Shown: positions 8,290 through 19,089, numbered from the stretch's first letter. The stretch: 64,000 nt of DNA from Hymenobacter piscis (GCF_018760735.1 NZ_JAHHZN010000008.1:156448-220447), one strand, 5' to 3'. Translations and numbers: made by a program. Notes: generated from the sequence alone by a model not told the origin.

Positions 8290-8997
8290 CTATTTGGCGG
8301 CGGCCGTGGTGGTTTCGTACTTTTTCAGGCGGCCCAGCACCTGCCACTCGCCCCAGTTAGGGGCCAGGGCCGAGGCGGGCCGGAAGGCGGCAAAGCGGGC
8401 CCTGGCTTCCTGGTAAAGCGGCCGGGCCGCTTCGGCCCCGCCCCCGAACATGGCGGGCGTGTAGTACACGTTGTTGGCCGCCACCAGGTAGGCGCGGGGG
8501 TTGGCCGGATTCAGGGTTTTGGCCTTGGCCACGGCCTCCTCCACCAGGCCCGAGTATTTCATGGAGCGCAGCATGGGCGAGATGCCCAGCCGGGCCTGGT
8601 AGAGGTAGGCCTGGAGCACCAGCACCTCCGATTCGTCGCCGCCCAGCTGGCGGGCCTGGGCCAGGGCTTTTTCGGCCTGGTCGAGGAGCTGATCCTTGGC
8701 GTCGCCGTCTTCCTTGCTCTGAAAAACCTGAATGATGAGCGCGTACGCCCGGTAGTAGCGGGGCAGCCAGTCCTGGGGCTTCACGGCGGCGGCGCGCTCC
8801 ATTTTGGCGGCGCTGGCCCGCAGCACGGCCGGGTCGCCGGTGCTCATGAGCTCGGCAATGGCTCCGGCCAGGAGCGTGTCGTAGGCATCCGCGGGCGCGG
8901 CGGCGGCTACCGGGGCGGCTTTGGGGGCGGCGGGTTGCTGGGCCAGGGCCGCGAAGGAAGCGGCAGCCAGGGCGAGGGTGAGCAGGGTCGTCTTCAT
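8290..8997 (-). CDS. Exported protein, helical/TPR-like
   Basis: 235 residues from the ATG at 8997, which begins a clear signal peptide (MKTTLLTLALAAASFAALAQ). The open frame runs on upstream to 9195 but that part reads through a simple repeat, so the shorter start is chosen. The mature part has an Ala/Pro-rich linker and then repeated helical units (LDQAEKALAQARQLGG; LNPANPRAYLVAANNVYY) like TPR proteins of the periplasm. No enzymatic motif is visible. The upstream 21-base-period repeats suggest LytTR control. Confidence 0.82.
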   Translation of the reverse strand: MKTTLLTLALAAASFAALAQQPAAPKAAPVAAAAPADAYDTLLAGAIAELMSTGDPAVLRASAAKMERAAAVKPQDWLPRYYRAYALIIQVFQSKEDGDAKDQLLDQAEKALAQARQLGGDESEVLVLQAYLYQARLGISPMLRSMKYSGLVEEAVAKAKTLNPANPRAYLVAANNVYYTPAMFGGGAEAARPLYQEARARFAAFRPASALAPNWGEWQVLGRLKKYETTTAAAK

Positions 8998-9027
8998 ACC
9001 AAAAGGGATTTGTGGTGGAGGATGAGT

Positions 9028-9031
9028 CAAA
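9028..9031 (-). promoter_or_regulatory. TTTG of a putative -7 element for the TPR gene
   Basis: Reading on the minus strand, GCACCTTTGAC places TTTG 40 bases beyond the second operator repeat and 30 bases before the ATG, the same operator spacing as at the other two LytTR-like sites. Confidence 0.45.
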
Positions 9032-9070
9032 GGTGCACCCCACCCGCCGCCCCTGAAATTTGCCGTTACC

Positions 9071-9099
9071 GAAGCGTCGGATAAAGGGGATGAAGCGTC
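9071..9099 (-). promoter_or_regulatory. Putative LytTR-type operator, two GACGCTTC copies with 21-base period
   Basis: On the minus strand GACGCTTC occurs at 9099-9092 and 9078-9071, 21 bases apart. The flanks GACGCTTCATCCC and ATCCGACG are shared with the site at 11568-11596. It lies 74 bases before the TPR gene start. Confidence 0.65.
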
Positions 9100-9110
9100 A
9101 GGGGAGGTAA

Positions 9111-9300
9111 AATGGTGAGGTGGTGAGGTGGTGAGGTGGTGAGATGGTGAAATGGTGAGTTTGACGTGCCAGATGCCTGTCGGCGCCAGTAGCACGGCGG
9201 GTTTTTATAGACGGCTAGCCGACAATTACCAAAGTCTACTTCGCGCCATCAGCGCCGCCAGCACGTCAAACTCCCCATTTCACCACCTCACCATTTCACC
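9111..9300. repeat. Inverted repeat with GGTGAGGT tandem words
   Basis: The left arm 9111-9169 is a run of GGTGAGGT/GGTGAAAT words ending in TTGACGTGC. The right arm 9261-9300 mirrors it, starting GCACGTCAAA and continuing as CACCACCTCACC words. The 90-base interior lacks the family A core. The right arm abuts the stop codon (9301-9303) of the TonB receptor gene. Confidence 0.8.
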
Positions 9301-11502
9301 TCATTCCGGCCGCTCGTTCACGCTGGCGGGGTTCTGCTTGTTGATGGAGACGAACACGCCCAGAAACACCATGCGCGGGGCCGTGGGGCCGATGGCCACG
9401 CGGTTGAGCTGGCCGGTGGCGGCGGCGGGCTGGGTGGCGTAGCGGTAACCGAACACGTTGGGGCGGGCCAGCACGTTGGTTACAGCGGCGTGCACCACGG
9501 TGAACTGCCCGAACAGGCGGGTGAGGTAGCTGGCGTTCAGGCTCAGGTCCTGGTAGCTGGGCAGGCGGCCCTGGTTATAGCCGGCCTCAGGGTGGTTGAG
9601 GTCGTGGTAGCGGCGGGGGCTGCCGTAGCTGGCCGTGGCCCCGAACTGGGTGTGCAGGGCCGGCACCCAGTACTTGGTCACGAGCGACACGTTGTGGCGG
9701 GCGGCGAAGGTGGGCACGGCCGCTACGGGGTCCTGGCGGTACTGACGGCGGGTGTCGAGGAAGCCGTAGCTGAGGTAGTACTCCAGGTATTTCACCGTTT
9801 TCCGGTCGCGCCAGAGCACGTCCACGCCCCGGGCGTACCCGGCGCCACCGTTGTCGAAGGCCCGCGGGTTGCGGGGGTTGAGGCCATCGAAGCGGGTGAG
9901 CTGCCGGTAGGTTTTGTGGTAGGCTTCCACCTGCAGCAGCTGGCCGGCGCGGGTGTACTGGTAGGTGAGCACCGCGTGGCGGGCCTGCTCGAAGCGCAGC
10001 TGGGGCGCGGCCACCAGCAGCAGGTTGTTATCAGGCGTCTGGTAGAAGTGGCCGTAGGCTCCCGAAACGGAACTGTTGTCGGTGGTCTGGTAGGCCAGGG
10101 CGAGGCGCGGGGCGGCGTTCCAGCGGCCCAGCAGGCCCGAGTACTCGGCGCGTGCCCCCACCCGGCCGGCCAGCCGGTTGAAGAGCTGAAAGTCACTTTC
10201 CACGAAGCCGGCCAGCCGCTTCTCCCGGAACTCCGGCCGGTAAGTCAGGGCCTGCGCAGCGTGGGGCTGCACCGTCTGGCTGACCTGCTGCACCAGCCCC
10301 TCGGCTCCCACCTTCACATTGAAGCGGGCTGCGGCCGAATCGTTGATGAGCACCACCCGGGCCGTGAGGGCCTGCTCCAGGGTGCGCAGGCGCACGGAAT
10401 CGGGACGCAGGCGCTGGTCGTCGCGGCTTAGGGCCAGGCCGCTTTGCAGACTCCAGCCCCGGCGCAGGGGACTGCGGAAGGTAGTGTTGAGGTAGGCATT
10501 GCCGCTGCGCAAACCCACCGTCTGGGTGCCGGCCGGCTCGGGGCTGGGCTGCCCGATTTGCAGCTGCTGCCCGTTCCAGGTGCCGTACACTTTCAGCATG
10601 CCGGCGGCCCCGGTGCGGTGCTGCAACGCCACCGAGGTGGCGAGGCCGCGCGGGGCCTGGTCCCAGCGCACATTCTGGGGCAGCAGGGCGGCGTAGGGCG
10701 CCAGGTTGGTGTAGTCGGCCGTGAGAGCCAGCGAAGTCCGCTCCCAGCGCTTGGTGCGCGAGGCCCCCAGGAACACCGAGGTGGCCGACAGGCCGGTTTG
10801 CGTTTCGGGGGCCAGGTCGGTGGAGTGGAGCAGCAGCACGCCCGACAGCGCCTGCCCGTAGAGGGCCGAGTAGCCGCCGGTACTGAACACGGTGCCCTTG
10901 AACAGGGTGGGCGAAAATCGCCCCCGGGCCGGCACGGCCGCCACCGTGGCGTTGTAGGGGTTCTGCACGGGCAGCCCGTCGAGGTAGACTTTGGTTTCCG
11001 CGGCCGCCCCGCCCCGCACGAACAGCATGCCGTCCTCGCCCACCCGGGTGGTGCCGGGCAGGGTGTTGAAGGCGGCCGCCACGTCGGCCAGGGCCCCGGC
11101 GGTGGTCTGGATGTCGCGGGTGGTGAGGGCGGCGCTGCGGTGCTCGTCGCTGGCCTCGAAAGCCCCGGCCGTAATCACCACCGAGCCCAGGGCGTGGGGC
11201 GAGCTGCGGAGCACGAAACTCAGCGGCGCGGCCGGCGCGGGCAGCGTCAGGGGCTGCTCACTGGTAATGAAGCCCAGCAGGCTCGCCTGCAGCACGTAGG
11301 AGCCGGGGGCGGCCCCGGTTTCAAACCGGAACCCGCCCACCGAATCGGTGCTGGTGCCATCGAAGGTGCCGCGCAGAAACACGTTCACGCCCGGCAGGGG
11401 CTGGCCGGCCGCATCGCGCACGGTACCGCGCAGGGTGGCAGATTGGGCCCGGGCAGTCAGCACGGGCAGCAGCAACAGGAGCAGGAACAGCAGGCGTTTC
11501 AT
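9301..11502 (-). CDS. TonB-dependent outer membrane receptor
   Basis: 733 residues. Signal peptide MKRLLFLLLLLLPVLTARAQ, then a carboxypeptidase-regulatory-like domain (GTVRDAAGQPLPGVNVFLRG, residues 26-105), a plug domain with GGAAAETKVYLDGLPVQNPY, and an outer-membrane beta barrel. Such receptors import bound ligands using TonB energy; the ligand cannot be read from sequence. It is shorter than most SusC proteins and has no SusD neighbour, so it is more like a siderophore/metal-type receptor. The start is preceded by the LytTR-like operator at 11568-11596. Confidence 0.9.
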   Translation of the reverse strand: MKRLLFLLLLLLPVLTARAQSATLRGTVRDAAGQPLPGVNVFLRGTFDGTSTDSVGGFRFETGAAPGSYVLQASLLGFITSEQPLTLPAPAAPLSFVLRSSPHALGSVVITAGAFEASDEHRSAALTTRDIQTTAGALADVAAAFNTLPGTTRVGEDGMLFVRGGAAAETKVYLDGLPVQNPYNATVAAVPARGRFSPTLFKGTVFSTGGYSALYGQALSGVLLLHSTDLAPETQTGLSATSVFLGASRTKRWERTSLALTADYTNLAPYAALLPQNVRWDQAPRGLATSVALQHRTGAAGMLKVYGTWNGQQLQIGQPSPEPAGTQTVGLRSGNAYLNTTFRSPLRRGWSLQSGLALSRDDQRLRPDSVRLRTLEQALTARVVLINDSAAARFNVKVGAEGLVQQVSQTVQPHAAQALTYRPEFREKRLAGFVESDFQLFNRLAGRVGARAEYSGLLGRWNAAPRLALAYQTTDNSSVSGAYGHFYQTPDNNLLLVAAPQLRFEQARHAVLTYQYTRAGQLLQVEAYHKTYRQLTRFDGLNPRNPRAFDNGGAGYARGVDVLWRDRKTVKYLEYYLSYGFLDTRRQYRQDPVAAVPTFAARHNVSLVTKYWVPALHTQFGATASYGSPRRYHDLNHPEAGYNQGRLPSYQDLSLNASYLTRLFGQFTVVHAAVTNVLARPNVFGYRYATQPAAATGQLNRVAIGPTAPRMVFLGVFVSINKQNPASVNERPE

Positions 11503-11524
11503 AGCGGTAGCGGGGAAGGTTGCC

Positions 11525-11528
11525 CAAA
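11525..11528 (-). promoter_or_regulatory. TTTG of a putative -7 element for the TonB receptor gene
   Basis: Minus-strand CCCACTTTTGGGC places TTTG 40 bases past the second operator repeat and 22 bases before the ATG. Confidence 0.45.
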
Positions 11529-11567
11529 AGTGGGTCGCCGCCGGAGCCGCTGAAACTCGCCCTTACC

Positions 11568-11596
11568 GAACCGTCGGATTTCCGGGATGAAGCGTC
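11568..11596 (-). promoter_or_regulatory. Putative LytTR-type operator, GACGCTTC and GACGGTTC with 21-base period
   Basis: Minus-strand copies lie at 11596-11589 (GACGCTTC) and 11575-11568 (GACGGTTC), 21 bases apart. The bases just after the second copy (CGGTAAGGGC, then TTTCAG) closely match those of the TPR gene operator, so the whole promoter appears to be a shared module. Confidence 0.65.
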
Positions 11597-11598
11597 GG

Positions 11599-11803
11599 TT
11601 GAGTTGGTTGTTGGTTGTTAAAGAAAGAACGGCATTCCGAGCGAAGGCGAAGCCGGAGCCGAGGAATCTCGCGTGCTGAGGTTGCCACACTACTTCTGTC
11701 GTCTGGTTACCGTCCCAGTGTCAGCACGCGAGATTCCTCGGCTGCACTCGGAATGACGCTCCTTTTTACTGACAACTGACAACGAGTAACTGACAACCAA
11801 CTC
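11599..11803. repeat. Nested family A repeat with GTTGGTTGT outer words
   Basis: The core arms (about 11624-11679 and 11719-11760) carry AACGGCATTCCGAGC and CTCGGAATGACG. The outer words GTTGAGTTGGTTGTTGG on the left are mirrored by CTGACAACTGACAAC and CAACTCAC on the right, reaching the stop codon of the next gene (11802). Confidence 0.85.
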
Positions 11804-12542
11804 ACTCCTGCGTCACGCCTACCATCACGCCGAAGTCGCCATCGGTTTGGAAGCTGCCGCCGGCCGGCCAGTAGGTGCGCGACACGAACCCATCCAGATA
11901 CAGCGCCTCCCGGCAGCCGCAGCGCTGGAAGTAGCGGGCGAAATCGTAGAAACTGACCTTCCGGCGCGACATCACCAGCAGCACCCGCCCATCGGGCAGC
12001 AGCCCCACGCCGTTGCGCACCTGCACATTGGCCGAACCAGCCCGAAATGCCGGGTTCAAGCGGCCGTGCACCAGCAGCAGCGGCCCCGACTGGGTGGCAA
12101 ACTGCACCGACCCCACCCCATCAAACGCAGCCGTGGCGCAGATGCCGGCGCGGCGGGCAGCTGTGAGGTAGAACACGCCGTTGGGCGGCAGGTAGAAGTT
12201 GCCCGCGCCCCGGCCGGTATCCAGGGGCGTGCGCGTCCGGCCGTTTTCCACAAACAAACCCACGGGTCGGTGGTCGGGGCGGTACATGCCGCCGTTGCAG
12301 GCAAACACCAGCCGGCGGCCGCGCCGGGCCAACCAGTCGCGCAGCCGGCCCAGGCTGCCCAGCCGCGTGCCGGCCTCGTCCTGGTAGTAGAGTTGCAGGT
12401 GCTGGCGGCGCGGGTCTACCTCAAATGCCAGAAACCGGTCGTCGTCGTCAGAAGTACCCGCCGCGGCGGGCGCGGCCCGGTGTTGCCAGAGTAGCAGCAG
12501 CCCACTCAAAACGACCAGCAGTGCGTATCGGCGGCTCCTCAT
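11802..12542 (-). CDS. Phosphodiester glycosidase family protein (NAGPA/DUF2233 domain), exported
   Basis: 246 residues. An N-terminal hydrophobic segment (residues 6-20) acts as signal or anchor. The NAGPA-like domain follows, with the hallmark ACNGGMYRPDHRPVGLFVENG, NGVFYL, GLLPDGRVLLVMSR and CREALYLDGFVSRTY. In characterised relatives this fold cleaves phosphodiester-linked N-acetylglucosamine or binds wall glycans; the substrate here is unknown. It sits 26 bases downstream of the TPR histidine kinase on the same strand and may be cotranscribed with it. Confidence 0.85.
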   Translation of the reverse strand: MRSRRYALLVVLSGLLLLWQHRAAPAAAGTSDDDDRFLAFEVDPRRQHLQLYYQDEAGTRLGSLGRLRDWLARRGRRLVFACNGGMYRPDHRPVGLFVENGRTRTPLDTGRGAGNFYLPPNGVFYLTAARRAGICATAAFDGVGSVQFATQSGPLLLVHGRLNPAFRAGSANVQVRNGVGLLPDGRVLLVMSRRKVSFYDFARYFQRCGCREALYLDGFVSRTYWPAGGSFQTDGDFGVMVGVTQE

Positions 12543-12568
12543 CTTGTTTCATTCGCCATCCGCACCCC

Positions 12569-14530
<1,962 letters not shown>

Positions 14531-14656
14531 ACAAAACACGGATTTGCCGGGCGGAGCGGGCGGGGCGGAAATATGTCTCCCGCAGCCACCGTCAGGCTTA
14601 CCGCGAATATCCAACAAAATAGATAAATACCAGCCGGGCCGGGCAGCCCCCTGCCC

Positions 14657-14686
14657 TTGACCACCCGCTCCGCCCTGCTACCTTTG
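14657..14686 (+). promoter_or_regulatory. Bacteroidota-type promoter running straight into a start codon
   Basis: TTG (14657-14659), 19 bases, TACCTTTG (14679-14686), then CCCC and the ATG at 14691. It matches the known TTTG/TAnnTTTG consensus. With transcription starting a few bases past the -7 box, the mRNA would have almost no leader. Confidence 0.65.
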
Positions 14687-14690
14687 CCCC

Positions 14691-15140
14691 ATGCCCCTGA
14701 CCTGGACCCTCAAACCCTTCGCCGACCTGACTACGGCCGAACTCTACGCCCTGCTGCAACTGCGCTCCGAAGTTTTCGTGGTGGAGCAAACCTGCCCGTT
14801 TCAGGATATCGACGGCCAGGACCAGGCCGCCTGGCACCTGCTGGGCTACACGGCGGCGGGCGAACTGGCCGCCTACAGCCGCCTGTTCGGGGCCGGCATC
14901 AGCTACCCCGAGGCCAGCATCGGGCGGGTGGTGGTGAGCCCGCGCCACCGCCGCGGCGGCCACGGCCGGGAGCTCCTGCGCGAGTCGTTGGCCGCCCTGG
15001 CGCAACTGTTCGGCTCCCAGCCCATCCAGATCGGGGCCCAGCGCTACCTGCAGGCGTTCTACGAGAGTTTCGGCTTCCGGCAGGTGGGTGCGGGCTACCT
15101 CGAAGACGGCATTCCGCACCTCCACATGGTGCGGGCCTGA
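14691..15140 (+). CDS. GNAT acetyltransferase, ElaA family
   Basis: 149 residues, typical for ElaA. Seen: LRSEVFVVEQTCPFQDIDGQD near the N-terminus (the ElaA signature), the acetyl-CoA loop VVSPRHRRGGHGRELL near residue 85, and FYESFGFRQVGAGYLEDGIPH near the end. The acceptor substrate of this family is unknown. It is a single gene with its own promoter and a strong terminator shared with the convergent peptidase gene. Confidence 0.93.
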   Translation: MPLTWTLKPFADLTTAELYALLQLRSEVFVVEQTCPFQDIDGQDQAAWHLLGYTAAGELAAYSRLFGAGISYPEASIGRVVVSPRHRRGGHGRELLRESLAALAQLFGSQPIQIGAQRYLQAFYESFGFRQVGAGYLEDGIPHLHMVRA

Positions 15141-15228
15141 CGCCGGCTGCCCCGCCGCCAGGAAAAAATGGGCCGGCCTTGTGCGGCTAGGCAGCCGGGG
15201 TAGCTCCCGCGCCGGTTGCCGTAGTATT

Positions 15229-15273
15229 AAAGTACAACGCCCCGCTCACTACGTGAGCGGGGCGTTGTACTTT
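15229..15273. terminator. Perfect bidirectional terminator hairpin
   Basis: A 21-base perfect stem (AAAGTACAACGCCCCGCTCAC and its complement) with a TAC loop. A-rich and T-rich ends serve both strands. It separates the convergent acetyltransferase and S9 peptidase genes. Confidence 0.92.
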
Positions 15274-15302
15274 ATCCATGTACTGGATTATCGACGTGCT
15301 GG

Positions 15303-17747
15303 CTACTTCGTGCCGGTCGGGCCGGCGGCCTTTTCGGGGGTCGGGGCGGGGGCGTTCTTCACGAATTTATCGAGCCAGCTGTTCATCTCCCAGAGCATGT
15401 GCAGCAGTGATTCCCTGCCGGTGTAGCCGTGGCTCTCGTAGGGCAGCAGCACCAGGCGGGTGCTGGCGCCATAGCTCTTGAGGGCCGTGTAGTAGCGTTC
15501 CGACTGCATGGGGAAGGTGCCGGTGTTGTTGTCGGCCTCGCCGTGGATGAGCAGCAGCGGGGTCTTCATCTTGTCGGCGTTCTGGAAGGGCGACATGGTA
15601 TTGTACACGTCGGGGGCCTGCCAGTAGGTACGCTGCTCATTCTGGAAGCCAAAGGGCGTGAGCGTGCGGTTATAGGCCCCGCTGCGGGCCACCCCGGCCC
15701 GGAACATGTTGCTGTGGGTGAGCAGGTTGGCCGTCATGAAAGCCCCGTAGGAGTGGCCGCCCACGGCCACGCGGTTGGCATCCACCACGCCCCGGCGCAC
15801 GCCCTCCTCAATGGCGGCCCGGGCGCTGGCCACGAGCTGGGTGACGTAGGTGTCGTTGGGCTCCTTGTCGCCCTCGCCCACGATGGGGATGCTGGCGTTA
15901 TCGAGCACGGCGTAGCCCATGGTCACGAAGGCCGCCGCCCCCCAGTAGCTGATGCGGTTGAACTGATAGGGCGAGCCGTTGACCTGGCCGGCGGCGGCGG
16001 CACTCTTGAACTCGGCCGGGTAAGCCCACAGGAAGGTGGGCAGCGGGCCGTCCTCCTTCTTATAGCCCGCGGGCAGGTAGAGCATGGCCGTCAGCTCCAC
16101 CCCGTCGGCCCGCTTGTAGCGCAGCTGTTCCTTCTGGATGCCTTTAAGCTGAGGGTACGGGTGGGGAAAATTGGTGATCTGCAACGGGGCGATGCGCCGC
16201 ACGAGGTTGCGTACGTAGTAGTTCGGGTTTTCGGCGGGCTGCTCCTGGGTGGTGAGCAGCACCCGGTTCCGGGCATCAAGCACGGCCACGGGCCGCTCGA
16301 AGACGGGGGCCTGGGAGCGCCAGAGCTCCTGGCTTTTGCCGGTTTTGAGGTTGAGCAGGCTCACGAAGGGCCGGTCGCCATCGGCCGAGGCGCCCGTGCC
16401 ATTGAGCAGCAGCAGTTCGTTCTGGGGCAGCAGGTTGAGTACGTCGCGGCCGTACTGGTTGCGGCGGGTATCGGGCCGGCCGGGGTCGGAGTAGCGGTCT
16501 TCAAAGGAGCGGTCGAAGAGGGTACTAGCCTGCCAGGTGCGCGGCTTCACAAGTTTAGTGAGCGTCTTGCGCGACTGCCACCACGTTTCCGTGGCCAGGG
16601 CCACGTTGTCGTCGCCCCACTCAAAGCCGCGGAAGCGGTATTGGGCAGCGTAAATCTGCTTGGGTCTGCCCGTAAAGGGCGCTTCGAGGGCGAATACTTT
16701 GTCGCGGATGGCGGCCGGCTGCCTGGGGTTGCCCCCGTCCTGGGCTTCGGTGTAGTAGACGGTGGCCGGCGCGTCGTTGCGCCAGTCGTAGTCGCGTGGG
16801 CCGGTGGGGGCGCCATCGGGGCTGTAGGGCACGTTTTCCTGGGCGGGCGTGTCGGCCAGTAGTTTCACCCGGGTGCCATCGAGGGTAAACACCTCCGTGC
16901 GCGTGGGGAAGCGGTACACCGGCACGAGGTAGGAGAACGGGGCGTGCAGGGTCTGGGTGAGCACGTAGCGGCCATCGGGTGAGGGCTGGGCCTCGGCCAT
17001 GATACCCGGCTGGCCGATGGGCCGGGTCTGGCCATCAAGCCCCAGGCGCATAACCTGGGCCGTGGCGTAATACTGGAACTGCGCCTCGTCGGAGGGGTTT
17101 TTGAGCAGGTCCTGGTAGGTGGGGGCCTGGCCCGAGCGGCCGAGGTTTTCCTGTACCGTGGGGCCGGCCGGCACCCGGCTCACTGCCGGCGCGGGCCCGC
17201 GCCCGGCCGGTACGGCCCGCACGATAAAACCCTGCCCATCGGAAAGCCAGGCATAGGGCGTGCCCAGCACGGCGTTCAGGGCCACGCTGCCCACCCGCCG
17301 GGCCGCGGCGGTGGCCACGTCGGCCACGTAGAGCTCGATCTGGCTATCGGTGGTGTGAGTGAAGGCAATCCGGGTTTCGTCGGGCGACCATTGCACGTAG
17401 CTCAGGCGGGCGTCGGCGGGCAGGCCCGTTACCGGCACTTCGGCCCCGGACGGTATTTTTTTGAGCTTCAGCCCGGTCAGGTACTGGGCCCGGCTGGGGC
17501 CGGTGGTGGCGGGATTGAGGCGCAGGCCCGCCAGCCGCAGCTCGGGCTGCGAAAGCTCGGCAATGGTGGGGTTGGCGGCCCGCTCCAGAATCACCAGGTA
17601 CTGGCCCTTGGAGTCGACGCTCACGCCCGGGGTGGGCGGCACGGTTACGAGGTCGGCCAGGGCCTGGGGCGGCGTCTGGTACGTAGCGGCATCCTGGGCC
17701 ACGGCATAGGTGCTGAGCAGCAGCAGCCCCATCAGGAGTTTTTTCAT
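15303..17747 (-). CDS. S9 family prolyl oligopeptidase / glutamyl-endopeptidase-like protein
   Basis: 814 residues. Signal peptide MKKLLMGLLLLSTYAVAQ, a beta-propeller-like N-terminal region, and a C-terminal alpha/beta hydrolase domain. The catalytic Ser is in VGGHSYGAFMTANLL, the Asp is likely in HGEADNNTGTFP and the His in YESHGYTGRES. Length and motifs match exported S9 peptidases, which cut peptides after proline, acidic or other residues; the exact specificity is not decided by sequence. It appears monocistronic. Confidence 0.93.
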   Translation of the reverse strand: MKKLLMGLLLLSTYAVAQDAATYQTPPQALADLVTVPPTPGVSVDSKGQYLVILERAANPTIAELSQPELRLAGLRLNPATTGPSRAQYLTGLKLKKIPSGAEVPVTGLPADARLSYVQWSPDETRIAFTHTTDSQIELYVADVATAAARRVGSVALNAVLGTPYAWLSDGQGFIVRAVPAGRGPAPAVSRVPAGPTVQENLGRSGQAPTYQDLLKNPSDEAQFQYYATAQVMRLGLDGQTRPIGQPGIMAEAQPSPDGRYVLTQTLHAPFSYLVPVYRFPTRTEVFTLDGTRVKLLADTPAQENVPYSPDGAPTGPRDYDWRNDAPATVYYTEAQDGGNPRQPAAIRDKVFALEAPFTGRPKQIYAAQYRFRGFEWGDDNVALATETWWQSRKTLTKLVKPRTWQASTLFDRSFEDRYSDPGRPDTRRNQYGRDVLNLLPQNELLLLNGTGASADGDRPFVSLLNLKTGKSQELWRSQAPVFERPVAVLDARNRVLLTTQEQPAENPNYYVRNLVRRIAPLQITNFPHPYPQLKGIQKEQLRYKRADGVELTAMLYLPAGYKKEDGPLPTFLWAYPAEFKSAAAAGQVNGSPYQFNRISYWGAAAFVTMGYAVLDNASIPIVGEGDKEPNDTYVTQLVASARAAIEEGVRRGVVDANRVAVGGHSYGAFMTANLLTHSNMFRAGVARSGAYNRTLTPFGFQNEQRTYWQAPDVYNTMSPFQNADKMKTPLLLIHGEADNNTGTFPMQSERYYTALKSYGASTRLVLLPYESHGYTGRESLLHMLWEMNSWLDKFVKNAPAPTPEKAAGPTGTK

Positions 17748-18058
17748 AACGACTTGCTTTTAATTGCGACGAGCTAAAGTTTGCCCAAAATGTCCGGAAA
17801 CCAAGCCGGGCATTTCAGATGGGTACTCGCCCTCCGCCACCAGCCCTGGCCAAGCACGCCGGGGCCGCGCCGCCGCCGCCGGCAGGCCTGGTAGTCAGGA
17901 AGTACCCGAACAGGGAGCACCCGAACAGGAAGCCACGAGAATACTGCGCGGCTTTTCGGGTAAAAACCCCGAATATTGACCGGCTGATTCTTCCGGCAGC
18001 CTGCGCTGAGGCCGGGACGTTTGTGAATGCGGGCACCGGGCCCTATTTTCCGACTGAT
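17748..18058. other. Intergenic region between divergent peptidase and zinc-ribbon genes
   Basis: No gene is supported here. The open frame upstream of 18059 is Pro/Arg-rich shadow. A short direct repeat with 15-base period (TACCCGAACAGGGAG and CACCCGAACAGGAAG) lies near 17900-17932. No clear consensus promoter for the minus-strand peptidase was found. Confidence 0.5.
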
Positions 18059-18673
18059 ATGCTTATTTACGGTTACCGCGCTTCGCACCTGCTTACCGAG
18101 CCCGTGGCGGGCACCTGCCCGGCCTGCGCCACCTCCGATGGACTGCGCACGAGCGTATTCGGGCGCTACGCGCACGTGTACTGGTTTCCGCTGCTGCCCA
18201 TTGGCAAAACGGGGGCAGCAGAGTGCGCCCACTGCCAGTTCGTTGTGCGACCCAAGGAAATGGATGCCTCGCTGAAGCAGGCATTCCGGCAGCTCAAGCA
18301 GCGCAGCCGCGCCCCGTGGTGGCATTTTGCAGGCCTGCTGGTAGCCCTGGTCGGACTGGGATGGGGGCTGGTAGCTCACAGCAACGATGCGCGGGCCAAC
18401 CAGTCGTTTATCACCCTGCCCCACAAGGGCGACCTCTACCACGTGCGCACCGCCAACGGCCACTATTCGCTCTGGAAGGTTCAGGACGTGACCGGCAACG
18501 CCGTGAAGCTGCTGGCCAACAACTACGAAATCGACAACCAGACCAAGGTCAACGAGCTCAACCGCCCCGAGAACTTCGGCTCCGACCCGCTCGAGCTCAC
18601 CCGCTACGACCTGAACATCATGCTGGCCAAGGAAGAAATTGTGGACGTAGAACGGCCGGCGGAAAAAAACTAA
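18059..18673 (+). CDS. Zinc-ribbon membrane protein of unknown function
   Basis: 204 residues from the ATG at 18059; TATTTTCC lies just upstream as a weak -7 box. Four cysteines as CPAC (near residue 19) and CAHC (near residue 60), in a context GRYAHVYWFPLLPIGKTGAAEC, form a zinc ribbon typical of a Bacteroidota family with this layout. One membrane helix follows (WHFAGLLVALVGLGWGLVA, about residues 86-105), then a domain that may face the periplasm (GDLYHVRTANGHYSLWKVQ). The function is not known. Confidence 0.82.
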   Translation: MLIYGYRASHLLTEPVAGTCPACATSDGLRTSVFGRYAHVYWFPLLPIGKTGAAECAHCQFVVRPKEMDASLKQAFRQLKQRSRAPWWHFAGLLVALVGLGWGLVAHSNDARANQSFITLPHKGDLYHVRTANGHYSLWKVQDVTGNAVKLLANNYEIDNQTKVNELNRPENFGSDPLELTRYDLNIMLAKEEIVDVERPAEKN

Positions 18674-18721
18674 GAAGGCAGAGCGAAGAAAAAGTCCGGA
18701 CGGGCCGCCTTTACGGGCCGT

Positions 18722-18967
18722 TTACAGCCCCTTCGGCAGGCGGATGGCGTCGAGGTAGTCGCGCAGGCCGCCGGAGTGCTGGAAGAGGTGAAGGAACAGG
18801 ATATGCTCCGAGTCGTACTCGCACCATTCCTCGGCGTAGAAGTCGGCCACCGCAAACAGGCGCAGGCGGAAGCTGTCCTGGCGCCGCTCGGCCAGCAGGC
18901 GGCCGTGCCGGCGCAGGTACTCCGTCTGGCGGTACATGTGCAGCTGTTTGAAGTCGGCGTATTTCAT
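18722..18967 (-). CDS. Conserved-looking small protein, unknown function
   Basis: 81 residues, MKYADFKQLHMYRQTEYL onward, rich in charged and aromatic residues, with no signal peptide or membrane helix. Composition is that of a real soluble protein, unlike the shadow frames around it. It converges with the zinc-ribbon gene (48 bases between stops) and diverges from dinB. No family recognised. Confidence 0.65.
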   Translation of the reverse strand: MKYADFKQLHMYRQTEYLRRHGRLLAERRQDSFRLRLFAVADFYAEEWCEYDSEHILFLHLFQHSGGLRDYLDAIRLPKGL

Positions 18968-19089
18968 GGCGGCGGCGCCCCAAGATACGGCCGGCCCGGC
19001 AGACGTCCGCCGCCCCGCTTCCAGCTGGCCCCGGCCGGGCCGCCGGAAGCCGCCGCTGGTTTTCCGGCCGGGCTTACCGAAATTTGGGG

